From NCBI GenBank assembly GCA_029557915.1, contig JAKQHS010000106.1, forward strand, positions 1 through 48,448: a DNA stretch of 48,448 nucleotides, given 5' to 3'. Made by a program: the position numbers and the translations under genes. Numbering within the stretch: the stretch's first letter is position 1; each line of letters begins with the position of its first letter. This document shows positions 1 through 7,821 of this stretch, one piece after another. Source of the stretch: Bacteroidota bacterium (lineage in GTDB: Bacteria > Bacteroidota > Bacteroidia > Chitinophagales > Saprospiraceae). The notes under the pieces were generated by a model. It was not told where the DNA came from. It searched no databases and saw nothing but the letters and a program-made list of their open reading frames with translations.

Positions 1-213
1 TGTGGGAGCCAACTTTGTGTTTATTGTGGGAAATGTGCCGCTATGCGGCTTTCCCGCAAATATTTCCCACAAGGACACAAAGCCACAGAGAAATTGGTTA
101 TCCATTGTATTTTTCTTCGTGTTCTTTGTGTCGTTGTGGGAGCCAACTTTGTGTTTATTGTGGGAAATGTGCCGCGACGCGGCTTTCCCGCAAATGTTTC
201 CCACAAGGACACA
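1..213. repeat. Two 79-bp direct repeats with internal hairpins
   Basis: Positions 1-79 and 135-213 are direct copies at an offset of exactly 134 bases, differing at three positions by my count. Each copy holds a GCCGC/GCGGC stem whose 3-base loop changes (TAT in the first, GAC in the second) while the stem is kept, and a wider GTGGGAAA/TTTCCCAC pairing. The spacer carries an inverted repeat: CCCACAAGGACACAAAG near 65-81 is mirrored by CTTTGTGTCGTTGTGGG near 124-140. Related GTGGGA and CACGGAG fragments recur at 7708-7790, 18662-18714 and 19282-19345. I see no gene in 1-295; 214-295 is unremarkable AT-rich sequence. Confidence 0.85.
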
Positions 214-295
214 GCGAATCGAAGGGCTCGGAGAACAATTTGAGGGAAGTACATCTAAAACAATTCAGCAATTGGACAATTCCGCAATTCGACAT

Positions 296-724
296 CTATA
301 AATGGCTTTCCTGCACCGTCCGGTGGGAAACCATCTGCCATTGTTTTTTCATTTTATGAAATACGCGGACGTACCAGAGCGCATAGTGGACCTGGTTTTC
401 CCGGTTATGCCGGGTGACGGTCAGTTTGCCGTAAACGATCCCGATGTTTTTATGGTGAAGTTCCACCGTGACGGAATCGTGCTGGCGGGAAATGAAGCGG
501 GAGTTTGGGTTGGCTACGGCGCGCAGCCAGCTGGATTTGCCCTCAACCAGGCCCGTACCGTGGGTGAAAATAAAATCCTCTGCATACCACTTTTTCAGGT
601 TGAGGGTATCTTTTTTCACTACGGCGTCATCGATGGATTGGTTGAAAAGGGCAAGGGGATGGTTGGATTGACCCGATAGACCGGCGGTAAAACAAAGAGC
701 AATTAAAATCAATGCATATTTCAT
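296..724 (-). CDS. Exported NTF2-like (DUF4440-type) protein
   Basis: A 142-residue protein with a clear N-terminal signal peptide (MKYALILIALCFTAGLSGQ) followed by one small alpha+beta domain of the nuclear transport factor 2 / SnoaL-like type. Features that fit are an early helix with FNQSIDDAVVKKD, the conserved WYAEDFIFTHGTG stretch and a C-terminal strand pair ending KKQWQMVSHRTV. Such proteins are usually exported, their substrates are mostly unknown, and no catalytic residues can be assigned. It lies 28 bases downstream of pcm on the same strand and is probably cotranscribed with it. The function in the cell is unknown; the fold call is fairly secure. Confidence 0.75.
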   Translation of the reverse strand: MKYALILIALCFTAGLSGQSNHPLALFNQSIDDAVVKKDTLNLKKWYAEDFIFTHGTGLVEGKSSWLRAVANPNSRFISRQHDSVTVELHHKNIGIVYGKLTVTRHNRENQVHYALWYVRVFHKMKKQWQMVSHRTVQESHL

Positions 725-752
725 TTCTGCAGTATTCTTGATTATCGCGGAG

Positions 753-1484
753 TCAACCCTTGTTCAGGCCCTTTAAAAAGGGGACAAAACGGAAGACCCC
801 ATACGCTTCCTCCTCCCATTCGCCGTCCGATTTTTTGGTAATCTTTTTCATCACCTGGTCCTCGCCGTCACCCATGGGGATCACCAGGCATCCGCCGGGA
901 GTGAGCTGGTCCAGGAGATTTTGGGGCAATTCCGGCGCGCCGCAGGTGACCAGGATCTTGTCGTAAGGCGCGTATTTGGGCAGGCCTTCAAAACCGTCGC
1001 GCAGGTAACAGCGGACCGAGAGGTATTGCATTTTTTTCAAAAAGGAGGCGGTCTGGTGGTATAATTTTTCCTGCCTCTCCAGGGTGTAGACTTTCGCACC
1101 GAGTTCAAACAAAACCGCGGCCTGGTAGCCGCTGCCGGTCCCGATTTCCAGGACCCGCTCCCCGGGGCGGATATCCAATAAGGCCGTTTGAAAAGCCACC
1201 GTATAAGGCTGGCTGATGGTCTGGTCGCTCCCAATGGGGAAGGGCACATCCCGGTAAGCCCAGGACTCAAATCCCTTGGGCACAAAAAAATGCCGGGGCA
1301 CCCGGAGCATGGCCTGGAGGACCTTCTCGTCCTTTATCCCCTTGTGCCGGAGGTCTTCCACCATTTTTTTGCGGAGGCCCCGGTGCCAGTGATTGTCTTC
1401 CAGGCGGCCGTGATCGGGGGCGATGGTGGCTGTGGTATTTTTTTTGTTCAAGGAGTAGTTTTCTATTGGATGTAAAAATAGCAA
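753..1484 (-). CDS. pcm: Protein-L-isoaspartate O-methyltransferase
   Basis: Repairs damaged proteins by methylating L-isoaspartyl residues with S-adenosylmethionine. The SAM-binding glycine loop is VLEIGTGSGYQAA, and the family signatures PIGSDQTISQPYTVAFQ, the DGFEGLPKYAPYDKI stretch and a CGAPELP segment are all present. The start is uncertain: no ATG precedes the conserved HRGLRKKMVEDLRHKGI region, so initiation is probably at a TTG, either at 1484 (243 residues) or at 1451 (232 residues). A start at the first internal ATG (KKMVEDL) would cut into the domain. The protein is expected in the cytoplasm. It diverges from the phosphohexomutase across a purine-rich repeat tract and is followed by the NTF2-like gene. 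Confidence 0.92.
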   Translation of the reverse strand: MLFLHPIENYSLNKKNTTATIAPDHGRLEDNHWHRGLRKKMVEDLRHKGIKDEKVLQAMLRVPRHFFVPKGFESWAYRDVPFPIGSDQTISQPYTVAFQTALLDIRPGERVLEIGTGSGYQAAVLFELGAKVYTLERQEKLYHQTASFLKKMQYLSVRCYLRDGFEGLPKYAPYDKILVTCGAPELPQNLLDQLTPGGCLVIPMGDGEDQVMKKITKKSDGEWEEEAYGVFRFVPFLKGLNKG

Positions 1485-1495
1485 TATAAAGGTTA

Positions 1496-1680
1496 AGGGC
1501 GAAGGGTGAAGGGTGAAAGGAGCGTAAGTAGCCGAGGCAGGAGAAGGGCGAAAGGCGAAGGGTAAAAGGCGAAGGGAGCGTCAATAGTCGAGGGAGGAGG
1601 AAGGGCGAAAGGTGAAGGGTGAAGGGCGAAAGTTGAAGGGAGCGTCAGTAGCCAAGGAAGGGAGGAAGGGACTCAAGCAT
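1496..1680. repeat. Purine-rich heptamer tract with three 19-bp repeats
   Basis: The region between divergent pcm and the phosphohexomutase is made of GAAGGGY-like units with a period of about 7. Three near-identical 19-mers, GGAGCGTMARTAGYCRAGG, are embedded at 1519-1537, 1575-1593 and 1639-1657, with start-to-start spacing of 56 and 64 bases. On the plus strand the tract is open for more than 100 bases ahead of the mutase start, which is an artefact of purine-rich codons rather than coding sequence. Confidence 0.8.
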
Positions 1681-1686
1681 CTTTTT

Positions 1687-1694
1687 TATCTTGC
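1687..1694 (+). promoter_or_regulatory. Possible -7 element TATCTTGC for the phosphohexomutase
   Basis: TATCTTGC differs from the Bacteroidota -7 consensus TAnnTTTG by one missing T and lies 19 bases before the ATG at 1714. The same octamer stands just before the M14 peptidase gene (45466-45473). This is a weak call. Confidence 0.35.
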
Positions 1695-1713
1695 GTCCAT
1701 AAATACGGGATCT

Positions 1714-3093
1714 ATGTTGAAAATCAAATTTGGAACCGATGGCTGGAGAGCCATCATCGCGGACGAATATACCGTCGACAATGTAAGGCGGGTTGCTTTT
1801 GGGACAGCGGCCTGGATGAAACAAAAGGGCATGTCAAAAGCGGTGGTGGGTTATGACACCCGGTTTGGCGGACCGCTTTTTGCACAGGCCACGGCGGAAG
1901 TGCTCAGCGGGGAAGGGATGGAGGTCATCCTTTCCCATGATTATGTTTCAACGCCCATGGTGTCCCTGGCCGTCCTCCAATTAAAAGCCGACCTGGGAGT
2001 CGTGATCACCGCCAGCCACAACCCTCCGTCCTACAACGGATATAAACTCAAGGCGTCCTATGGGGGGCCGATGATCCCGGGAGAGATCGCCGAAATCGAG
2101 GCCCTGATCCCGGATGAAGTCCCGGCAAAAAAGGCTGCTTTGGGAAAGATTGAAAAAACGGATCTGGAAATCCTTTATGAGGAAAAAGTAAGGGCGGCAT
2201 TCGATATCCCGGCCATCCAGGCCACCGCCATGCCCTTTGCCTTTGACGCCATGTACGGGGCGGGGCAACGCATCATGAAAAAATTGTTTCCGGAAGCCAT
2301 CCACCTGCATTCCGATTTTAATCCTTCCTTTCACGGTCAGGCCCCGGAGCCGATCGACCGGAATCTGACCGAACTGGCCAGGACCGTCTCGACCCGGAAG
2401 GATATCAAACTCGGGGTGGCCAATGACGGGGACGCGGACCGCATCGGCATGATGGACGAGCACGGCCAGTTTGTAGACTCCCACCATTTATTGCTTTTGC
2501 TGATGTATTACCAGCACCATTTTAAAAAACAGCAGGGTAAAGTGCTGATTACGTTTTCGGTTACGGATAAGGTCAAAAAACTGGCGGACCTGTTTGGCGT
2601 GGAATGCGTAGTGACCAAGATCGGGTTTAAATACATCAGCGAGATCATGCTCACCACCCCCATCCTGGTGGCCGGTGAAGAATCCGGCGGCATTGCCGTA
2701 GCGGGCCATATCCCCGAGCGGGATGGGGTATGGGTGGCCCTCACCATCCTTGAATTCATGGCCAAAACGGGCAAATCGCTGACCGCCCTGATCAATGAAA
2801 TCTATTCCATGGTCGGCGCCTTCAAATGCGACCGCGACGACCTCCATCTCAGCGAGGAGAAAAAACAGGCCATCATCAAAGCCTGCAAGGAGCGGGCTTA
2901 TACCGCTTTTGAGGATTACCAGGTCCAGGAAGTGGAAGACATGGACGGTTACAAATTCCTTTTCGGTTATGATGAATGGATCATGGTCAGGCCTTCGGGC
3001 ACCGAACCCGTTTTGCGGGTATATGCCCAGGCGGCCGACAAGGTTAAGGTCAGGCAGTTGCTGGATGCTGCAAGAAACACCCTTTTGGGATAA
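1714..3093 (+). CDS. Phosphoglucomutase/phosphomannomutase family protein
   Basis: A 459-residue alpha-D-phosphohexomutase that interconverts hexose 1- and 6-phosphates in the cytoplasm. All four family loops are intact: the phosphoserine loop TASHNP with Ser101, the metal loop DGDADR (238-243), the sugar-binding loop GEESGG (321-326) and the phosphate-binding RPSGTEP (426-432). I chose the ATG at 1714 because the family normally begins with IKFGTDGWR; the longer reading frame upstream from 1612 only translates the purine-rich repeat tract. Substrate (glucose, mannose or glucosamine) cannot be fixed from sequence; the GEESGG loop is typical of glucose/mannose enzymes. Confidence 0.92.
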   Translation: MLKIKFGTDGWRAIIADEYTVDNVRRVAFGTAAWMKQKGMSKAVVGYDTRFGGPLFAQATAEVLSGEGMEVILSHDYVSTPMVSLAVLQLKADLGVVITASHNPPSYNGYKLKASYGGPMIPGEIAEIEALIPDEVPAKKAALGKIEKTDLEILYEEKVRAAFDIPAIQATAMPFAFDAMYGAGQRIMKKLFPEAIHLHSDFNPSFHGQAPEPIDRNLTELARTVSTRKDIKLGVANDGDADRIGMMDEHGQFVDSHHLLLLLMYYQHHFKKQQGKVLITFSVTDKVKKLADLFGVECVVTKIGFKYISEIMLTTPILVAGEESGGIAVAGHIPERDGVWVALTILEFMAKTGKSLTALINEIYSMVGAFKCDRDDLHLSEEKKQAIIKACKERAYTAFEDYQVQEVEDMDGYKFLFGYDEWIMVRPSGTEPVLRVYAQAADKVKVRQLLDAARNTLLG

Positions 3094-3183
3094 TTAAGAA
3101 TTAATAAATTAAGGGAATTAAGGAGGCCAGGAATTAAGGCTAAGAATGGTAAAAAGCCATTAACTTGAATTAAAAAAGACAGG

Positions 3184-3753
3184 ATGCCGGATACCGTACA
3201 TCAAGCACCATGGACCTATACCCGAATGCTCAAGGAACTGAAGGGGGATGACCGCTATGAACTCAGGAACAATGAACTCATCGATATGTCCTCACCCAGT
3301 TTTACCCATCAGCAGTTGCTTCAGGAATTATTTCAGCTTTTTTATCAATTTGTCAATATAGACAAGAAGGGTAGCCTTATTCTCGCCCCTTTTGACGTCA
3401 TCCTGGATGAAAACAATGTGGTCCAGCCGGATCTGCTTTTTGTGGCCAAGGATCATGAAGACCGCATCCGGGAACGCGGGGTCTTTGGTTGCCCAGACTT
3501 GGTGGTCGAGATTGTTTCCAAATCCTCAATCATCCGGGATTATGTGGAGAAAAAGGAGGATTATGAGCGATTTGGAGTCCGGGAATACTGGATCATTGAT
3601 CCTCAAAACAAATTCATCCAGGTGTTTCACCTGGAAGGCAATAAATTCAAAACCTATTCATCGGCGGACGGGGAAGAACACTTAAAAGCCATGTCTTCCG
3701 TGCTTACGGGTTTAGAAATAAACTGGCCGGACTTGTTCGGCTCCGCGAAATAA
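3184..3753 (+). CDS. Uma2 family (DUF820) PD-(D/E)XK nuclease-like protein
   Basis: A 189-residue protein of the Uma2 family, a PD-(D/E)XK fold group abundant in cyanobacteria and Bacteroidota whose natural role is unknown. Visible signatures are the early RYELRNNELIDMSSPS helix-strand unit, VQPDLLFV with Asp83, CPDLVVEIVSKSS with Glu109, Lys residues near 123-124, and the late GVREYWIIDP motif. The core active-site acids are intact, so it may be catalytically competent. It starts 90 bases after the mutase, in a short AT-rich spacer with repeated AATTAAGG-like words. There is no partner gene that suggests a toxin or restriction role. Confidence 0.88.
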   Translation: MPDTVHQAPWTYTRMLKELKGDDRYELRNNELIDMSSPSFTHQQLLQELFQLFYQFVNIDKKGSLILAPFDVILDENNVVQPDLLFVAKDHEDRIRERGVFGCPDLVVEIVSKSSIIRDYVEKKEDYERFGVREYWIIDPQNKFIQVFHLEGNKFKTYSSADGEEHLKAMSSVLTGLEINWPDLFGSAK

Positions 3754-3843
3754 AAGAAATTGCCTCCGGCAGCAATTCACTTCCTGGTCATCCTATTCTT
3801 AATCCGACACACAAAGCCCAAGGGACTGTAAAATCGTAATGGA

Positions 3844-4992
3844 ATGAATAAAACAGGCATTAAAACAGGGATCATCGCCGCATGTCTTTTTCTTTGCGGT
3901 CTGACCCAAGTCCAGGCACTGGACACGCTTTTTGAAGTCAGGGGTTTTGCCATCGGCGCTCCCAAACCTGCGGAACTGGACCGCTTTTTAAAATTTGTGG
4001 ATGAGGAGATGGCTCCCAGGAAAGTGAATACCCTGATCCTGCGCGTGGATTTTAATTACCAATACGAATCCCATCCGGAACTGAGGGATTCCATCGCCTT
4101 GTCCGGTGCGGACGTCGACAGGATCGTCGCCACCTGCAGGAAAAACAATATCCGGATCGTACCTCAGATCAACCTGCTTGGACACCAGTCCTGGGCTTCC
4201 CGGACCAATAAATTGCTGGCCGTCTATCCCCAGTTTGACGAGACCCCGCATGTGAAAATGCCGGAGACTTATAAATGGCCCAACCCGGACGGATTGTATT
4301 GCAAAAGTTATTGCCCCCTCCACCCTGAAGTGCATGGAGTGGTCTTCGCCCTGGTCGATGAACTCTGTGACCGCTTTCAGGCCGATGCCTTCCACGCCGG
4401 CATGGATGAAGTGTTTTATATCGGGGACGACAAGTGCCCGCGCTGCGGCGGCATCGACAAAGCGGAGCTTTTTGCCGGGGAGGTAAACAAGATCCGCAAC
4501 CACCTCCGACTCAAAAACCGGGAACTGTGGATCTGGGGCGACCGCCTGATTGACGGCAAGAGCACGGGGATCGGCTTGTGGGAAGCCAGTTTGAACTATA
4601 CCCACCGCGCCATTGACATGATCTACAAGGATGTGGTGATCTGCGACTGGCATTATGAGCGGCCGGATCAAACGGCCGTTTATTTTGCCATGAAGGGATT
4701 CCGGGTCCTGACCTGCCCCTGGAACCGCCAGCAGGTGGCGGTGATGCAGGCCGAAGACATGGCCCGTTGGAGAAAATATGCCACCAATCAAATGAAGCCC
4801 AGGTATTACGGCATGGTGCAAACGGTATGGTCAGGGCCAAGCCAGTTCATCGACGGGTTTTACGGGATCCAAACTTCGGCCAATAATATAAATAACAGCG
4901 CCACCCGCAACAACAGGAGCCCTTGGGACACTTTCCGCGCCTTGTACAAACAGATGGACGAACTGGAAATGGAGCAGAAGAAAACGGATTAA
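3844..4992 (+). CDS. Secreted glycoside hydrolase family 20-like protein
   Basis: A 382-residue exported protein (signal peptide ending near TQVQA-LD) with a TIM-barrel resembling GH20 beta-N-acetylhexosaminidases. The key sign is HAGMDE, with the Asp188-Glu189 pair expected of the substrate-assisted GH20 mechanism, preceded by the barrel strands NTLILRVDF and IRIVPQINLLGHQSW. A CPRCGG knuckle follows at about 198-203, which is unusual for the family and may bind a metal. The usual GH20 N-terminal domain is absent, so this is a catalytic domain alone. It is followed in the same direction by an esterase and L-fuconate dehydratase, which suggests glycan degradation. The substrate is unknown. 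Confidence 0.8.
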   Translation: MNKTGIKTGIIAACLFLCGLTQVQALDTLFEVRGFAIGAPKPAELDRFLKFVDEEMAPRKVNTLILRVDFNYQYESHPELRDSIALSGADVDRIVATCRKNNIRIVPQINLLGHQSWASRTNKLLAVYPQFDETPHVKMPETYKWPNPDGLYCKSYCPLHPEVHGVVFALVDELCDRFQADAFHAGMDEVFYIGDDKCPRCGGIDKAELFAGEVNKIRNHLRLKNRELWIWGDRLIDGKSTGIGLWEASLNYTHRAIDMIYKDVVICDWHYERPDQTAVYFAMKGFRVLTCPWNRQQVAVMQAEDMARWRKYATNQMKPRYYGMVQTVWSGPSQFIDGFYGIQTSANNINNSATRNNRSPWDTFRALYKQMDELEMEQKKTD

Positions 4993-5110
4993 CAGGGAAT
5001 GGGAATCCCTGTGGATTCGATTTTATGGGTTTTATGGTTTCACCCGTTAATCCAATTCTAAGGAATGGTCTGATCCGAAATTCCAATCTTTGCGGTTTTA
5101 ATTGACGTGC

Positions 5111-6247
5111 ATGAAATTCGACATTCTCAACAAGCCTTTTTTACCGGTACTGGCGGGTCTTTTTCTATTATTCCAGCAATGTAAACCTGTTCACCGGGAC
5201 TATCCGGTCAATTCCAAAACCGTGACGGTCCTGGGGAGGACGGTATATGAGGAAGGGCAGGGCCTGGTGCTGATCAGCAGCATGTCGACGGTACAGTTTT
5301 CATTTACGGGCGACAGTGTCCAGGTGTTTTTTAAAAACCTGGCCCCGGGCGATGACTACGGTTATATTGTTTATGAACTCGATGTCAAAAAGGTGGTTCG
5401 GGTAAAAATAACCGACAGGAAAGAACAAGTCCTCACCGTTTATCCTGAGATCAAAGCACCCGTCCACGTCCTGAAAATATATAAGGCCACCGAGGCCCAG
5501 AACGGCGACCTGGCCGTAGTCCGCATCAGGGGCCGGGATATTAAACCGGTCGAATCCTTATCCAAACTGAAAATAGAGTTCATCGGAAATTCCATCACCT
5601 GCGGGATGGGCGCCGATACCTCAGAGGTCGCCTGTGGGGAAGGCAAGTGGTATGACCAGCACAATGCTTATTATTCCTATGCCAGCCGGGTGGCCCGCGA
5701 ATTAAAGATGCGGTACACGATCAGTGCCGTTTCGGGGGTTGGCATTTACCGTAACTGGAACAGCGATGGACCCGCGATGCCTGAACTGTACGGCTCCACT
5801 TATTTTTCGAAAGAGCGTTCGGCAGCCTGGGATTTTAGTAGGGAGTCCCCGGATTATGTAAGCATATGCCTGGGCACCAATGATTTTTCCAATGGAGACG
5901 GCGTCACCCCCCGGGAACCTTTTGATTCGACCCGGTTTACGGAGACCTACCTGGATTTTGTCAAAACCCTATACGGCCACTATGATTCCGCCAGGGTGGT
6001 TTTGTTGACCAGCCCGATGTTGTCCGGAGAAAAGGCGGACTTATTGTACCGCTTGCTCCTAAAAATAGCCGACCAGGTAAACCAGGCCTATCCGGATCGC
6101 AAAGAAGCCGTGGTATTTCAGTTTGAACCCATGAAGCCCGGAGGTTGTGACTTTCATCCCAGCGTGGATGACCACCGGATCATTGCCTTTCAACTGGTCT
6201 CCTTTCTAAACCGGTATGTAAAGCAAGTCGATCCGAAAATAAAATAA
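5111..6247 (+). CDS. SGNH/GDSL esterase of carbohydrate esterase 2 type
   Basis: A 378-residue exported protein with an N-terminal hydrophobic segment ending at Cys24 (possible lipoprotein, although FQQC is a poor lipobox). Residues about 35-145 form a beta-rich jelly-roll domain as in CE2 esterases, and the rest is an SGNH hydrolase: FIGNSITCG with nucleophile Ser161, LGTND with Gly255 and Asn257, and GCDFHPS with His349. CE2 enzymes remove acetyl groups from polysaccharides. The start was set at the ATG at 5111; a TTG three codons upstream is the alternative. An imperfect -7-like AATCTTTG lies about 20 bases upstream. It sits between the GH20-like and fuconate dehydratase genes. Confidence 0.85.
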   Translation: MKFDILNKPFLPVLAGLFLLFQQCKPVHRDYPVNSKTVTVLGRTVYEEGQGLVLISSMSTVQFSFTGDSVQVFFKNLAPGDDYGYIVYELDVKKVVRVKITDRKEQVLTVYPEIKAPVHVLKIYKATEAQNGDLAVVRIRGRDIKPVESLSKLKIEFIGNSITCGMGADTSEVACGEGKWYDQHNAYYSYASRVARELKMRYTISAVSGVGIYRNWNSDGPAMPELYGSTYFSKERSAAWDFSRESPDYVSICLGTNDFSNGDGVTPREPFDSTRFTETYLDFVKTLYGHYDSARVVLLTSPMLSGEKADLLYRLLLKIADQVNQAYPDRKEAVVFQFEPMKPGGCDFHPSVDDHRIIAFQLVSFLNRYVKQVDPKIK

Positions 6248-6364
6248 GGGTGCCGCTATCCGCTGTAAACCTGCCCGTATTCCTTATTTTTAAGTCGATG
6301 GATGCGGCATCCGCCGGCTTGTTTCAAAATCAGCCGCCCGCGATTTAATGATAAAGCCTAAAAC

Positions 6365-7648
6365 ATGATCACCATCACTGAAGTCCTGGCCTTAGACATC
6401 CGCTTTCCCACCAGCAAAGACCTGGACGGGTCCGATGCGGTCAACACCGATCCGGATTATTCCGCAGCCTACGTTATATTAAAAACCAACCGGGAAGGAC
6501 TTGAAGGTCATGGCTTGACTTTTACTACGGGCAGGGGCAATGAAATCTGCGTCACCGCCATCCGGTCCCTGTCCTACCTGGTGAAGGGAAGGACGCTCGA
6601 ATCCATTACGTCAAATTACAGTGCCTTCTGGGCTTCCCTTACGCGCGGGGACAGCCAGTTACGCTGGCTCGGCCCGGAAAAGGGAGTGATCCACCTGGCG
6701 GCCGCCGCCCTGGTCAATGCCACCTGGGACCTCTACGCGAAATCGGAAAACAAACCCCTTTGGAAACTTTTATATGACCTGACGCCGGAACAAGTCCTTT
6801 CCTGCCTGGATTTTACCTATCTGACGGATGAGATCAGCCCGGAAGAAGCGTTGGCGATCCTGATCAAGGCTCAGGAAGGAAAGGAAAAAAGGCTGGCCTA
6901 CCTGGAGGAAAACGGATTTCCTGCCTATACCACTTCCGCCGGCTGGCTGGGATATTCCGATGAAAAACTCAGGCGGCTTTGCCGGGAAGCCGTAGCGGAA
7001 GGCTGGAAATACCTTAAGATGAAAGTCGGTTCCGATCCCTCCAATGATCAGCACCGGGCGGCCATCATCCGTGAAGAAACCGGGCCCGATATGAAACTGA
7101 TGATGGATGCCAATCAGAAATGGGAAGTGGATGAGGCGATCCGGTGCATGAAAGCCCTGTCCCGTTTCGATCCCTGGTGGATTGAAGAACCGACCAGCCC
7201 GGATGATATCGCGGGGCATAAAAAGATCAAGGATGCGATTTTCCCTATTGGGGTGGCTACGGGAGAGCATGTGCACAACCGCGTCATGTTTAAACAGTTT
7301 CTCGCCGGCGGGGCTATGGATTTCTGCCAGGTCGACGTGTGCCGGCTGGCCGGGATAAACGAAACCCTGATGGTCATGATCCTGGCCGCAAAACACGGCA
7401 TTCCGGTCTGTCCTCATGCAGGCGGGGTAGGCCTTTGCGAATACGTGCAACACCTGTCCATGTTTGATTTTATGGGTATCTCAGGCCAGATCGAAAACCG
7501 GATCCTGGAATACGTCGACCATCTTCACGAACACTTTATCGACCCCGTCGTAATCCGGCAGGGAGCTTATCGCTTGCCCGCCAGGCCGGGTTGCAGTATT
7601 GAGATGAAGGAGGAAAGTCTGAGGGAGTATGAGTTTAGTGGTCAGTAA
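6365..7648 (+). CDS. L-fuconate dehydratase (enolase superfamily)
   Basis: A 427-residue cytoplasmic enolase-superfamily enzyme that removes water from L-fuconate to give 2-keto-3-deoxy-L-fuconate, a step in oxidative L-fucose breakdown. By direct count the active-site residues are Lys220 in KMKVG, metal ligands Asp248 (MMDAN), Glu274 (IEEPTSPDD) and Glu301 (GEHVHNR), and base His351 in CPHAGG. The N-terminal capping domain with FPTSKDLDGSDAVN is characteristic of this subgroup. No other fucose-pathway gene is adjacent, so the remaining steps must be encoded elsewhere. The last codons run into a short repeat with GTCAGT words. Confidence 0.92.
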   Translation: MITITEVLALDIRFPTSKDLDGSDAVNTDPDYSAAYVILKTNREGLEGHGLTFTTGRGNEICVTAIRSLSYLVKGRTLESITSNYSAFWASLTRGDSQLRWLGPEKGVIHLAAAALVNATWDLYAKSENKPLWKLLYDLTPEQVLSCLDFTYLTDEISPEEALAILIKAQEGKEKRLAYLEENGFPAYTTSAGWLGYSDEKLRRLCREAVAEGWKYLKMKVGSDPSNDQHRAAIIREETGPDMKLMMDANQKWEVDEAIRCMKALSRFDPWWIEEPTSPDDIAGHKKIKDAIFPIGVATGEHVHNRVMFKQFLAGGAMDFCQVDVCRLAGINETLMVMILAAKHGIPVCPHAGGVGLCEYVQHLSMFDFMGISGQIENRILEYVDHLHEHFIDPVVIRQGAYRLPARPGCSIEMKEESLREYEFSGQ

Positions 7649-7707
7649 TCAGGAGTCAGTATCTGTAGTCAGGCTCACAGAGTCTCCCCCGATTCTGTTC
7701 TGGTTCG

Positions 7708-7790
7708 CACGGAGCAAAGGAGAACACGGAGATTATTTTATATGATAAATGGTAGAAAGTTTGGTCTCCGTGCACTTCATACCCTCCGTG
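7708..7790. repeat. Paired CACGGAG / CTCCGTG inverted repeat between convergent genes
   Basis: CACGGAG occurs at 7708-7714 and 7725-7731, and its reverse complement CTCCGTG at 7766-7772 and 7784-7790. The arrangement can fold into a hairpin in the gap between the convergent fuconate dehydratase and porW genes. It belongs to the same degenerate repeat family as 1-213 and 18662-18714. It could act as a two-way terminator, but it lacks a clear T-tract. Confidence 0.6.
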
Positions 7791-7821
7791 AATAATATGG
7801 ATCGGAAGAATTGAATTCCGC

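Noticed and set aside
1612-1713. A 34-residue N-terminal extension of the phosphohexomutase
   Set aside because: The extension only translates the purine-rich repeat tract, and the family starts at the ATG at 1714.
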